Notes under the pieces: model-generated
Told to the model about the DNA's origin: nothing
The model's database searches: none
Seen by the model: the letters and a program-made list of their open reading frames with translations, nothing else
Made by a program: the position numbers and the translations under genes
Shown here: piece by piece, positions 8,315 through 16,839 of the stretch
How the letters are laid out: every line of letters begins with the position of its first letter
Numbering within the stretch: position 1 is the first letter of the stretch
Assembly: GCA_017540225.1 (NCBI GenBank)
Contig: JAFYBM010000034.1
Coordinates: 1 to 43,481 of the forward strand
From: Oscillospiraceae bacterium
Lineage (GTDB): Bacteria; Bacillota; Clostridia; Oscillospirales; Ruminococcaceae
Direction: 5' to 3'
DNA: 43,481 bases

Positions 8315-10525
8315 ATGCCCGATTTTCACAATGAAACATATACGATTGATATGATCATTGCCAAGATTCTGACAGATGACCGGCAATATGACATCAGCAA
8401 GCTGATCGCGGCATATGAATATGCTGCACAGTGTCACGAGGGACAGGTGCGTTCCTCCGGTGAGCCGTATATTATTCATCCGGTCGCCGTTGCCTATATT
8501 CTGCTGGAGCTTGGCATGGATACCGATACACTTTGTGCGGCGCTGCTGCACGATGTGGTTGAGGATACACCGGCGACCCGCGAGGATGTGCAGAAGCGCT
8601 TCGGCCATGATGTTGCAATGCTCGTGGACGGCGTGACAAAGCTCGCAAAGGTTCCGACCTTCTCCAAAGAACAGCAGCAGGCCGAAAATGTCATGAAGAT
8701 CCTGCTTGCAATGTCGCAGGATATCCGTGTCATGATTATCAAGCTGGCCGACCGTCTGCACAATATGCGCACGCTGCAATACCGGCCGCCGCACAAGCAG
8801 CACAACACTGCCTTTGAAACCATGAATGTCTATGCGCCGATCGCACACCGTCTCGGCATCACATCCGTGCAGGAGGAGCTGGAGGATCTCTCGTTCTATT
8901 ACCTTGATCCTTATGCCTATGCAGAGATCGAAAGTCTGCTTGACAACAACAAGGAGGAGCGGGAGGCCTTCATTGAAAGCATCAAATCCCGTATCGCCGA
9001 GCGGTTCCGCTCGCTGGATTTTGTCACACCGCCGCAGATCGACGGCCGCGTGAAAAGTATATACGGCATTTATAAAAAAGTTTACAGTCAGCATAAAAGC
9101 ATTGATGAGATCTACGATAAATACGCTGTGCGCGTGATTGTGACGACCGTCAATGAATGCTACAGTGTTCTCGGTCTGGTACACGATATGTTCCGGCCGA
9201 TTCCCAACCGCTTTAAGGATTATATCGCAAATCCCAAGCAGAACGGCTATCAGTCGCTGCATACATCCGTACTCGGCAAGGAGGGCATTCCCTTCGAGGT
9301 GCAGATCCGAACATGGGAAATGCACGCAAATGCGGAATACGGCGTTGCCGCCCACTGGAAATACAAGGAGCGCATTCAGGGCAAAACCGTGATGGATTCG
9401 CGCATCGCGTGGATCCGGCAGGTGCTGGAGACACAGCAGGCCAGCGATGATCCCGAGGAGCTTGTTGCAACCATCAAAAACGACATCGCGCCGGAGGATA
9501 TTGTTGTCATGACGCCGCGGGGCGATTCCATCAGTCTGCCGGTTGATTCGACCGTCATCGACTTTGCCTATCATATCCATACACAGATCGGACACCGCAT
9601 GACAGGCGCAAAGGTTGACGGACGCATTGTGCCGCTGACCTATAAGCTTAATACCGGTGAGGTCTGTGAAATCCTGACCAGCAAGGATCCCGCCAAAGGC
9701 CCGAACCGCAACTGGCTCGATATTGTCAAGACAAACGAGGCCCGCGCAAAGATTCGTTCATGGTTCAAGCGGGAGCGCCGGCCGGAGAATATTGCTGCCG
9801 GCCGTGCAGGCATTGAACGCGAAAGCAAGCGGATGCATATTATGCTCACGCCGGAGCAGCTTCAGACCATTGTCAAAGAGGATCTGCGGCAGCCGAACTG
9901 TGAATCGCTTGACGATTTTTATGCAGCGATCGGTTACGGCGGTCTTTCCCTTACAAAGATCATGCCGCGTATCCGCGAATATTATCTCAAGCGCTTTGCC
10001 GCGGCAGAACAGCCTTCTGTAGCGGAGACTGTCACAGAAGTGCAGCGCCCTGAAAAAAGCAGTACCGGCATCATTGTTGACGGCATCGGAAATATGGAAG
10101 TCAAGCTCGCACGCTGCTGCTCCCCGCTGCCCGGAGAACCGATCATCGGCTTTACGACTATGGGGCACGGCATTACCATTCATAAGCAGCAGTGCCGGAA
10201 ATATACCGAGGCGCTGAAGCACGGTGATCCGGAGGATATGAGCCGCTGGGTGCCGGCAAGCTGGGCATCCAATGTTCCGGCTGCGGAAATGAAAGCAAAT
10301 ATCGAGCTTCTGTGCGTCAACAGCATGAACCTGCTGCATGATGTTTCGCAGGTGATCGGAGAGGCGCATCTGCCGGTTTCCAATTTTAATCTGCATATGA
10401 AAAAAAGCGGAAATGCGATGATTCAGGCGACGGTTGCGGTCAGCTCGCCGGAGCAGCTTGATACGCTCCTGAACCGTCTGCGCACTGTTCATGATGTCAT
10501 TTCCGCCGACCGCGCAGCTTACTGA
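8315..10525 (+). CDS. relA: Bifunctional (p)ppGpp synthetase/hydrolase, RelA/SpoT family
   Basis: The 736-residue Rel enzyme makes and degrades the alarmone (p)ppGpp. The hydrolase HD site is present (H55; HDVVED with H79-D80 and E83-D84), so hydrolase activity is expected. The synthetase domain has YDKYAVRV, RFKDYIANPKQNGYQSLH and EVQIRT. It is followed by TGS (about 390-450), a helical region, a Cys-containing zinc-finger-like segment (KLARCCSPLPGEPIIG, HKQQC) and a C-terminal ACT domain. The frame opens at 8279, but GGAGAGGA at about 8303-8310 fits ATG 8315, which begins MPDFHNETYT. A strong terminator follows. Confidence 0.96.
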   Translation: MPDFHNETYTIDMIIAKILTDDRQYDISKLIAAYEYAAQCHEGQVRSSGEPYIIHPVAVAYILLELGMDTDTLCAALLHDVVEDTPATREDVQKRFGHDVAMLVDGVTKLAKVPTFSKEQQQAENVMKILLAMSQDIRVMIIKLADRLHNMRTLQYRPPHKQHNTAFETMNVYAPIAHRLGITSVQEELEDLSFYYLDPYAYAEIESLLDNNKEEREAFIESIKSRIAERFRSLDFVTPPQIDGRVKSIYGIYKKVYSQHKSIDEIYDKYAVRVIVTTVNECYSVLGLVHDMFRPIPNRFKDYIANPKQNGYQSLHTSVLGKEGIPFEVQIRTWEMHANAEYGVAAHWKYKERIQGKTVMDSRIAWIRQVLETQQASDDPEELVATIKNDIAPEDIVVMTPRGDSISLPVDSTVIDFAYHIHTQIGHRMTGAKVDGRIVPLTYKLNTGEVCEILTSKDPAKGPNRNWLDIVKTNEARAKIRSWFKRERRPENIAAGRAGIERESKRMHIMLTPEQLQTIVKEDLRQPNCESLDDFYAAIGYGGLSLTKIMPRIREYYLKRFAAAEQPSVAETVTEVQRPEKSSTGIIVDGIGNMEVKLARCCSPLPGEPIIGFTTMGHGITIHKQQCRKYTEALKHGDPEDMSRWVPASWASNVPAAEMKANIELLCVNSMNLLHDVSQVIGEAHLPVSNFNLHMKKSGNAMIQATVAVSSPEQLDTLLNRLRTVHDVISADRAAY

Positions 10526-10576
10526 ACCTGTTGTTGCTGCGTGAAAAAAATAAATACGTTTTTTTCGATAGAAAGA

Positions 10577-10607
10577 CCGGAGTGCAAAAAGCGCTCCGGC
10601 CTTTTTT
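10577..10607 (+). terminator. Intrinsic terminator after relA
   Basis: CCGGAGTGC (10577-10585) pairs with GCGCTCCGG (10591-10599) around AAAAA, with one G-U pair, and is followed by CCTTTTTT. Upstream at 10558-10570 is the 13-mer GTTTTTTTCGATA, which recurs at 28677-28689. The hairpin may also end the convergent radical SAM operon. Confidence 0.85.
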
Positions 10608-10692
10608 CGGGAAATCCATTGTGTGCCAATAAAGGCGTGATCTGTTCTGTGCGGTGCAGCCTGAAAATGAGACTATATCGACAGACTGCCGG

Positions 10693-11754
10693 TTATCTGA
10701 ACCGTTTTCTGAATGCCGCCTCATCTGCCGCAAACAGTCTTTCCGCGGTTTCGTCGGCAATGGCAATCAGCATCCGTTCATATGTGCATTGCAGCGGCGA
10801 AACGGTATCCTCATTGCCTGTTTCCAAACGGTTCAGGCAGCCGCAGGAATTTGTGCAGCGTGTCCGCAGTGCGCATTCCCGACAGGTTTCCGGCGTGGAA
10901 GCGCGCATGGCGATCTTCGCCTGTTTTTCGCGGTCAATCCCGCTGAATACATCACCGAAGCAGTAATCATCGTCACCGATAAACTGCGTACACGCATAGA
11001 GCTTGCCGTCCGGTGTAACAGGCATCTGCCGGAAGCCGAGATGACAGCGCTCGGAGGGATTGAAGCCGCGGATGCAGTCGCGGATCTTTGCGTCAAACGC
11101 ACTGAAAAAGAACGGCTTCCCCGCAAGAAACTGCGCTTCATAATACGCAGCAATCTCCCGAAGCTGCATTTCGAGCTGCTCCATTGCAGCGTCATCCCAG
11201 TGTACCTTATTTCCGTAGGCGATTGTTGCCGTGATGCGATGGAAGCCCAGCCCGCAGATGTACCGCACCGATTCCGCAAACTGCTGCACAGCCTGCGGCG
11301 CAATTGTCATCATTGCATAGGAATCCGGCAGCACGGATAACAGCATCTTTGCCTTTTCATTGACCTTCTCAAAGCTGCCGCTTCCGTCTGCAAACCGGCG
11401 GCAGGTATCCTGTGCAAGTCCTTCAAAGGAAAGACCGATGCCGATTTTTTCCTGCATTGCCACGCCGAGAAATGCCTCATCGAGCAATGTGCCGTTTGTT
11501 GTCATTTTATATTGTACCGGCTTTCCGGTTTTGCGGGAATTATCCCGACAGCGCCGGAGCGCACGGAAAATCAGCTCCCGTTCAAGCAGCGGCTCACCGC
11601 CGAAAAAGCACAGTCCTGCCGATTTCCCCTGCGAAAATGCCAGATCGCAGGCGGCATCCAGAACCTCCTCGCTCATACGCTCCGGCTTTTTTTCGCGGGT
11701 GCAGTAGGCGCAGTTCATATTGCAGTTTTCCGTCAGATGCAGCGTGAGATTCAT
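10693..11754 (-). CDS. Radical SAM/SPASM protein, putative lipoprotein-associated maturase
   Basis: The 353-residue protein starts directly with the radical SAM core: C11-N-M-N-C15-A-Y-C18, then CFFGGEPLLE and KMTTNGTLL. The C-terminal half is a SPASM region: CHLGFRQMPVTPDGKLYAC, CRECALRTRCTNSCGC and a final Cys in QCTYER. This is consistent with two auxiliary Fe-S clusters, as in anaerobic sulfatase maturases and RiPP-modifying enzymes. I see no N-terminal peptide-recognition (RRE) domain. The ATG overlaps the stop of the upstream lipoprotein gene by four bases (11751-11754), so it is the last gene of a coupled operon. Modification of the neighbouring lipoproteins is inferred from context. 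No sulfatase or short precursor-peptide gene is visible. Confidence 0.85.
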   Translation of the reverse strand: MNLTLHLTENCNMNCAYCTREKKPERMSEEVLDAACDLAFSQGKSAGLCFFGGEPLLERELIFRALRRCRDNSRKTGKPVQYKMTTNGTLLDEAFLGVAMQEKIGIGLSFEGLAQDTCRRFADGSGSFEKVNEKAKMLLSVLPDSYAMMTIAPQAVQQFAESVRYICGLGFHRITATIAYGNKVHWDDAAMEQLEMQLREIAAYYEAQFLAGKPFFFSAFDAKIRDCIRGFNPSERCHLGFRQMPVTPDGKLYACTQFIGDDDYCFGDVFSGIDREKQAKIAMRASTPETCRECALRTRCTNSCGCLNRLETGNEDTVSPLQCTYERMLIAIADETAERLFAADEAAFRKRFR

Positions 11755-12617
11755 CCGATCACGTCCTTTGCGATTTTTTCGGCATAGGCGGCAAGATCAC
11801 CGTCCGCCGGCTCTGCGCTGAGATCCACATAAATCCAGCGGGATTCGCCGGTGATATCATCTTCATAGCCGCCCCAGTCAAATTCTTTCATGAAAAACTG
11901 TTTGATCCAGTCGGACATTGTGATTCCGTTATCCTGCTGCCTGCCGTCATAAAATATCAGCATGGTATTTCCGTCAGCCGTTTCCAGCGCAACCTTAAAT
12001 TCGTTTTTCTCAAAGATGAACCAGCTCTCGCTGCGGTTCATCGAAAGACCGGCCTTTGTAAATGCATCCGCATAAACCTGAATATGCGCGTCCGGCAGTG
12101 CGCGGACTTTATCATACAGCTGCCGGAACACCGGCTTTTTTTCGCCGGTCATGGCATCAAGCTGCGGTGTTGAGACAAATCCGGGTGTCGCAAGCACCGT
12201 ATCTATATCGGGATAATCTGTGCGAACGGCGACCTTTCCGGCAAGCTCCGGCGAACGGGTGTATTCAGGTTCGCTGCTTTCATCCGGCAGCACTGCAACA
12301 TCGCCTTCCAGCATGATTTCATCATCCTCGCCGGTGCATTCGGTTCCGGTGCATTCCGTCTCTGTGCTGCTTTCATCCGGCAAGGAATCATTGGAAATTT
12401 CGCCGTCCAGAACAAGCTCACCGTCATCCTCTGAGCTGTCATCGGGCGGGAGCGTCTGTTCAATGATATTTGCACCGGCGTTCGGATCCGGTGCGGTGCC
12501 GTCCGTAGCGACCTCGCCGGCTGTCCGGCAGCCGGTCAGCACTGCGGCGGACGCAATTGCAGCCAGTGCGGCGGCGTATTTCGGGAGTTTTGCGGTTTTT
12601 CTCGGTTCGATCTTCAT
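11751..12617 (-). CDS. Lipoprotein of the radical SAM operon (third paralogue)
   Basis: This 288-residue predicted lipoprotein starts MKIEPRKTAKLPKYAAALAA, followed by the lipobox LTGC near residues 27-30. The mature N terminus is an acidic, Ser/Thr/Pro-rich linker. It has two similar elements, LVLDGEIS...LPDESS and IMLEGDVA...LPDESS, plus a TECTG duplication that adds two Cys. The globular C-terminal domain contains MLIFYDG and FDWGGYED, matching the same blocks of its two neighbours (CFxDG; FxWGYAD). The start overlaps the upstream stop by four bases and the end overlaps the radical SAM start by four. Function is unknown. It should be anchored on the outer face of the membrane. Confidence 0.82.
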   Translation of the reverse strand: MKIEPRKTAKLPKYAAALAAIASAAVLTGCRTAGEVATDGTAPDPNAGANIIEQTLPPDDSSEDDGELVLDGEISNDSLPDESSTETECTGTECTGEDDEIMLEGDVAVLPDESSEPEYTRSPELAGKVAVRTDYPDIDTVLATPGFVSTPQLDAMTGEKKPVFRQLYDKVRALPDAHIQVYADAFTKAGLSMNRSESWFIFEKNEFKVALETADGNTMLIFYDGRQQDNGITMSDWIKQFFMKEFDWGGYEDDITGESRWIYVDLSAEPADGDLAAYAEKIAKDVIG

Positions 12618-13330
12618 GGTATGTCCTCCTCTCCGGCGGATTCTGTTTCCAAAGCAAGCAGATCGCTGAGAATCTGCTTTGCGTTTTCTTCGGTCAGCGT
12701 TTCATATTTTGAAATATCAACAAATGCTGCGCGGTAAGCTGCCGGCTCCGGCCATTCCGGATAATCCTTCGGATCAAACACATCCGCATAGCCCCAGTCA
12801 AAGGTCTGCTTTGCAAAATGCGCATACCATGCATTCATATTATCAATATCCGGCACGGATTCCGCATCGGGATCCAATACCGGCTGTGTGCCGTCAAAAA
12901 AGCAGATCATGATGTGGTGCTTCGTATCGCGGAAGCCGGACGGCGTCCAGCAGCCGTGATACTGCACGGTATCCGTATGATTGTTCAGATCGCTGAGTCC
13001 GGCACCGGCGGCTGCTTTTTGCAGCACCTCGCGGGACTGTTGTGCAAATGCGGCATCCGGCGCAGGTTCTTCATTTTCAAAAACATCGCCTTCATACCAC
13101 AATTCCTCTGTCTCGGTGCTCGTATCAACGGGCGGCGCAGACTCCTCACTGCCCCAAATATCTCCGTTATATTCCACATTTTCCTCCGGCCGGCTTTTCT
13201 GTATCGGCACCGGCACATCTCCGCCGAGCTGCGTTTTGCCGCAGGCGGTCAGCACCGCGCCTGAAACGATTGCAGCCAGCGCGGCGGCATATTTCGGCAG
13301 CCGTGTGGTTTTAACCGGTTTCAGCTCCAT
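12614..13330 (-). CDS. Lipoprotein of the radical SAM operon (second paralogue)
   Basis: From ATG 13330 the protein has 238 residues and begins MELKPVKTTRLPKYAAALAA, with lipobox LTAC. The frame extends to 13351, but only the 13330 start aligns with its paralogues. The mature linker carries two Gly-acidic elements (EYNGDIW and WYEGDVF). The C-terminal domain shows MICFFDG, FAKQTFDWGYADVFD and AAFVDISKYETLTEENAKQI, closely matching the first paralogue. It overlaps the upstream gene by 20 bases and the downstream gene by 4. This is a paralogous secreted lipoprotein of unknown function and a possible substrate or partner of the radical SAM enzyme. Confidence 0.82.
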   Translation of the reverse strand: MELKPVKTTRLPKYAAALAAIVSGAVLTACGKTQLGGDVPVPIQKSRPEENVEYNGDIWGSEESAPPVDTSTETEELWYEGDVFENEEPAPDAAFAQQSREVLQKAAAGAGLSDLNNHTDTVQYHGCWTPSGFRDTKHHIMICFFDGTQPVLDPDAESVPDIDNMNAWYAHFAKQTFDWGYADVFDPKDYPEWPEPAAYRAAFVDISKYETLTEENAKQILSDLLALETESAGEEDIP

Positions 13331-14063
13331 TCTGCTCCGCCTCCTCCGCAAATGTGCTTCGTGTATCCATAATGATCTGCTCGGCCTCGTCCGCAGTCAG
13401 CGTATCAAAGCGTGAAATATCAATGAACGCCGCACGGCCGATCTGCCAGTCTTCCCGCGTATCCCAGCGTTTTACGGTATCCGCGTAGCCCCACGCAAAT
13501 TCCTTTGTGCCGCGTTCCGCATAATACGCGAACATATCCGCATAGGTGCCCTCGACCTCTCCGGCTTCGTTATTCCAGTAGGTCAGCGGCGCACTGCCGT
13601 CATAAAAGCAGATTGCCAGATTGTCTTCCAGCGAGTTTTTATTGAGGAATGCCACATCAAAGCGCGTGTCACCGTATTCGGCATTCACAAGATCAAAGCC
13701 GCCCTTCTGAAGCGGTGCCGCTTTGACGTCCAGCTCCTGCCGCTCAAATGCTTCGAGGAATGCAGCCTCACAGCCTTCCGCAAAGGAATCAATCGTTTTC
13801 GGGGGCTGTTCGGGTTCGGACTCCGGCTCCTCGTCAATCGGCGCCTCACCCGCAAGCTCCACGTCCGGCTCCGAATATCCGGGATCGACGGTTTCCTCGC
13901 CGGCAAGCTCCAGCTCAGAATCATACGGCTCGGTATATACGACCTCCAGACCGGCAATATCCGGCTCTTTTCCGCAGCTTGTCAGCATCGGTACGGCACA
14001 GAGTGCGGCCAACGCTGCGGCATATTTCGGGAGATTTGATTTTTTCATCGGTTCGATTTTCAT
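13311..14063 (-). CDS. Lipoprotein of the radical SAM operon (first paralogue)
   Basis: This is the first gene of the coupled operon, at 250 residues. The N terminus is MKIEPMKKSNLPKYAAALAA with lipobox LTSC. The acidic linker has two near-identical elements, LELAGEETVDPGYSEP and VELAGEAPIDEEP. The C-terminal domain contains AICFYDG, KEFAWGYADT and AAFIDISRFDTLTADEAEQI. These blocks are shared with the next gene and more weakly with the third. The ribosome site is GGAGGAAAGGCGG just upstream on the minus strand. No convincing promoter was found in the 94 bases before it, so it may be read from the HAD gene promoter. Confidence 0.82.
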   Translation of the reverse strand: MKIEPMKKSNLPKYAAALAALCAVPMLTSCGKEPDIAGLEVVYTEPYDSELELAGEETVDPGYSEPDVELAGEAPIDEEPESEPEQPPKTIDSFAEGCEAAFLEAFERQELDVKAAPLQKGGFDLVNAEYGDTRFDVAFLNKNSLEDNLAICFYDGSAPLTYWNNEAGEVEGTYADMFAYYAERGTKEFAWGYADTVKRWDTREDWQIGRAAFIDISRFDTLTADEAEQIIMDTRSTFAEEAEQNGAETG

Positions 14064-14157
14064 TTTGCATCCGCCTTTCCTCCGGCTGACTGCCGGTTTC
14101 TGTCTATATTACGTCCGGATGGAGAGGGTTCCTTATAAAATCGGCAGGCTGCACAAA

Positions 14158-14778
14158 TCAGGCAAAATATTTTGTGCGATCTGCCAGAAACTGCGTGATT
14201 GCCGGCTTTGTGTCGTCATAGGAAACAAACCGGAATGCATGAAGCCCCAGTGCGTTTGCCGCATCGACATTGACCTGTGAATCGTCGATGAACACGCATT
14301 CCTTTGCCTGCAAGCCGTACCGCGTCAGCAGTGTCCGGAAGATCTCCGGCTCCGGCTTTGTGATCTTCTCCTGCCACGAAAACACGCCGCCGTCCATATA
14401 TTCAATAAATGCAAGTGCCTCCGGCTTTTTCCAGATCAGATACGGAAAATAGTTTGAGAGGAAATAGACCTGCAAGCCCTGTGCTTTCAGCTCCTGCACC
14501 CACGGAATCGCATAGGAATGCATCACGGCGCATTCGCCGACCCGTGTCATGGCCTCGGTGATCTCTGCGGCATATTCCGGTGCATTGTCCGTGAACATCC
14601 GCATGATCTCACTGCGCGGCAGCGCGTCGCGGTCAAGCTCGTGCCATGCCTCCGTTCCCCATGTCGCATCAAATACGGCTTCAGCCGTTTTTTCTCCGAA
14701 CAGACGGCAGAGAAACCGCTTCCATTCAAAGTCAATCAGCACAGCGCCGATGTCGAAAATGACTGCTTTTATCATCAT
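14158..14778 (-). CDS. HAD family phosphatase (YihX-like)
   Basis: The 206-residue hydrolase has motif I as FDIGAVLID (nucleophile D9; the usual second Asp is Gly, as in the YihX-type subclass). Motif II is FLSNY, the motif III Lys is in KITKPEPEIF, and motif IV is CVFIDDSQVN. A helical cap lies between motifs I and II. Related proteins act on sugar phosphates, but the substrate here is not readable. The frame begins at 14799, but GAGGAAG sits just upstream of ATG 14778 (MMIKAVIFDI). The gene lies 94 bases before the lipoprotein operon and could be cotranscribed with it. Confidence 0.87.
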   Translation of the reverse strand: MMIKAVIFDIGAVLIDFEWKRFLCRLFGEKTAEAVFDATWGTEAWHELDRDALPRSEIMRMFTDNAPEYAAEITEAMTRVGECAVMHSYAIPWVQELKAQGLQVYFLSNYFPYLIWKKPEALAFIEYMDGGVFSWQEKITKPEPEIFRTLLTRYGLQAKECVFIDDSQVNVDAANALGLHAFRFVSYDDTKPAITQFLADRTKYFA

Positions 14779-14808
14779 GATACACTTCCTCATTTTCATT
14801 CTGATACT

Positions 14809-14837
14809 ATTATATCACAATATCGTGCCGCCGTCCA
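14809..14837 (-). promoter_or_regulatory. Promoter of the HAD gene
   Basis: On the minus strand, TGGACG (14832-14837) and TATAAT (14809-14814) are 17 bases apart. Transcription would start near 14801, about 23 bases before the ATG. It may also drive the lipoprotein-radical SAM operon. Confidence 0.65.
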
Positions 14838-14927
14838 GTTACAATTTCATAACACAGCGCAGTGCGCGGCATTACAGATGCAACATAAAATTATATGCTG
14901 CTCCCGCGATTTTTTCGGTTTCACCCA

Positions 14928-14956
14928 TTGCATTTTTCTCCGTAATATGGTATAAT
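14928..14956 (+). promoter_or_regulatory. Promoter of the carboxyltransferase operon
   Basis: TTGCAT (14928-14933) and TATAAT (14951-14956) are separated by 17 bases. The predicted start near 14963 makes the in-frame ATG at 14965 unlikely as initiator and favours ATG 15019. Confidence 0.72.
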
Positions 14957-15018
14957 GGAACAGTATGGATTCCAGTATGGACAGATCACGGAAACCACGA
15001 AAGGATGCGTACATTTCT

Positions 15019-16359
15019 ATGGATAAAATCGAATCTATTGCAAGAGAACGCCTCTCTGCGCTGTTTGACGGCGGTGTATTCACCGAGCTGGATGCACTGC
15101 GCACGGAGAGAGAGGAACCGGCAGCGGTCATCTGCGCGCACGGCTATGTCGAAGGACAGGCTGTTTGTGCATTTGCGCAGGCTCCGGATGTCAACAGCGG
15201 CGTGATGGGCAAAAATACGGCCGGAAAGATCCGCCGCATCTATTCGCTGGCTGCAAAGACCGGTGTGCCGCTTGTCGGGATCTATGATTCCAGCGGCGTT
15301 TATGTGGACGGCACCGCTGACAGCCTGACCGCGTACGGCAAGCTGATTGCGGCTTCCGCAAAGCTCTCCGGCGTTGTGCCGCAGATCTCTGTGATTGCGG
15401 GCGTCTGCGCGGGCAGCGCGGCACTGCTGGCTTCTGAGGCGGATTTCGTTCTCGCAACGGAAAAGGCAGAGCTGTATCTGACACCGCCCTTCGGCACCGA
15501 TGCAGCCAAGCCCGAAACACTTGCAAAGGCCGGCGTCATCGCAGCTGTCTGCAAGGATGATGCAGATGCGGCAGAGCAGGTCAAATCGCTGCTCCGGAAG
15601 CTCCCTGCAAACAATCTCGCAGGCGCACCGGTTGCAGAATTTGATGAGCCGGAATCTGCCTGCACCAAAGAAACGCTGCTGACCGGCCTTGCCGATGCAG
15701 GCTCGCTGCTTCCGCTGTATGAAGCATACGGTACATCCGTTGAGACTGCGCTCGCAACCGTCCGCGGACAGGCCGTTGGCATCATCACGACCTGCAAATC
15801 CGATGATGCACTCACAGCTGACGATGCAGCAAAAACGGCGCGGTTCATCCGCACCTGCGATGCATTCTCATTGCCGGTGCTGACGGTTCTGGATACGCAG
15901 GGCTTTGCGGCGGATACCGAGGCGGCAAAGACCGGCTCGCTCCGTGCCATGACACAGCTCTGCGGTGCCTATGCCGAGGCAACGACCGTCAAGATCGCGC
16001 TGATCGCAGGAGAAGCCTGCGGCGCAGCATTCTCGGCGATTGCAGGCAGAGGTGCAGGCAGCGATTATGTGATCGCATGGAAAGATGCCGCGATTGCACC
16101 GCTGCGTCCCGAGGCAGCGGTTGAGTTTCTCTGGCATGATAAGCTCCGCGGCGCTGCGGATGTCAATGCAAAGCGCAAAGAGCTTGCAAAAGAATATAAG
16201 CAGACGCTTGCTTCTGCGGAAAAAGCCGCACAGATCGGCACTGTGGATGCCGTAATCGCAGCAGGAGAGAGCCGTCAGGCGATTGTCGGGGCGCTGGAGC
16301 TTCTGGAGGGCAAGCGCGTTTCCAATCTGCCGAAAAAGCACAGCAATATTCCGTTCTGA
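15019..16359 (+). CDS. Carboxyltransferase-domain protein (12S/MmdA-like, divergent)
   Basis: The 446-residue protein aligns with the acyl-CoA carboxyltransferase family (methylmalonyl-CoA decarboxylase alpha, transcarboxylase 12S). Recognisable blocks are ARERLSALFDGGVFTELDAL, AHGYVEGQAVCAFAQ, SGVVPQISVIAGVCAGSAALL and VEFLW. It is shorter than the usual 510-525 residues. The normally Gly-rich sites are altered: DSGGARxQEG is DSSGVYVDG, GPCAGGA is GVCAGSA, and the C-terminal GGAY is GAAF. It may therefore have a changed substrate, low activity or a structural role. AAAGGA lies 13 bases before ATG 15019. The biotin carrier and 5S-like subunit genes follow. Confidence 0.8.
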   Translation: MDKIESIARERLSALFDGGVFTELDALRTEREEPAAVICAHGYVEGQAVCAFAQAPDVNSGVMGKNTAGKIRRIYSLAAKTGVPLVGIYDSSGVYVDGTADSLTAYGKLIAASAKLSGVVPQISVIAGVCAGSAALLASEADFVLATEKAELYLTPPFGTDAAKPETLAKAGVIAAVCKDDADAAEQVKSLLRKLPANNLAGAPVAEFDEPESACTKETLLTGLADAGSLLPLYEAYGTSVETALATVRGQAVGIITTCKSDDALTADDAAKTARFIRTCDAFSLPVLTVLDTQGFAADTEAAKTGSLRAMTQLCGAYAEATTVKIALIAGEACGAAFSAIAGRGAGSDYVIAWKDAAIAPLRPEAAVEFLWHDKLRGAADVNAKRKELAKEYKQTLASAEKAAQIGTVDAVIAAGESRQAIVGALELLEGKRVSNLPKKHSNIPF

Positions 16360-16427
16360 TTTGATGCGCAATATGCGGAATGCATCGTCATTTTGCATGA
16401 ACATATATTGATTTTGGAGGTTTACTT

Positions 16428-16823
16428 ATGGGTAAGCAGTTTCGTGTCACCGTAAATAATAAGCAGTATGATGTTGTTGTCGAGGAACTCGGCGCAGGCG
16501 CAGCTCCGGCAGCGGCAGCACCGGCTGCGGCCGCGGCACCTGCTCCGGCAGCAGCGCCGGCACCCGCTCCGGCGGCAGCACCGGCAGCTCCGGCCGCTTC
16601 TGCTGCTGACGGCACACCGGTCTCCGCACCGATGCCCGGCACCATTCTGGATGTCAAGTGCAAGGCCGGCGACAGCGTAACAAAGGGTCAGGTGCTCTTT
16701 GTGCTTGAGGCAATGAAGATGGAAAACGATATTGTGGCGCCGGAGGACGGCACCGTGCTCGCTGTCAATACGACCAAGGGCAGCGCTGTCAATCCGGGCG
16801 ATGCACTGGCAGTGCTCGGCTGA
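16428..16823 (+). CDS. Biotin carboxyl carrier protein (1.3S/OadC-like)
   Basis: The 131-residue carrier has a short N-terminal segment, a long Ala/Pro hinge (about residues 23-60) and a C-terminal biotinyl domain with EAMKM, where K97 is the expected biotin attachment site. The 13-kDa size matches the 1.3S subunit of transcarboxylase and the small carriers of decarboxylases. A strong ribosome site (GGAGG) precedes ATG 16428. It should shuttle CO2 between the two flanking carboxyltransferase proteins. Confidence 0.92.
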   Translation: MGKQFRVTVNNKQYDVVVEELGAGAAPAAAAPAAAAAPAPAAAPAPAPAAAPAAPAASAADGTPVSAPMPGTILDVKCKAGDSVTKGQVLFVLEAMKMENDIVAPEDGTVLAVNTTKGSAVNPGDALAVLG

Positions 16824-16839
16824 GAAAGTGTGATCGAAT

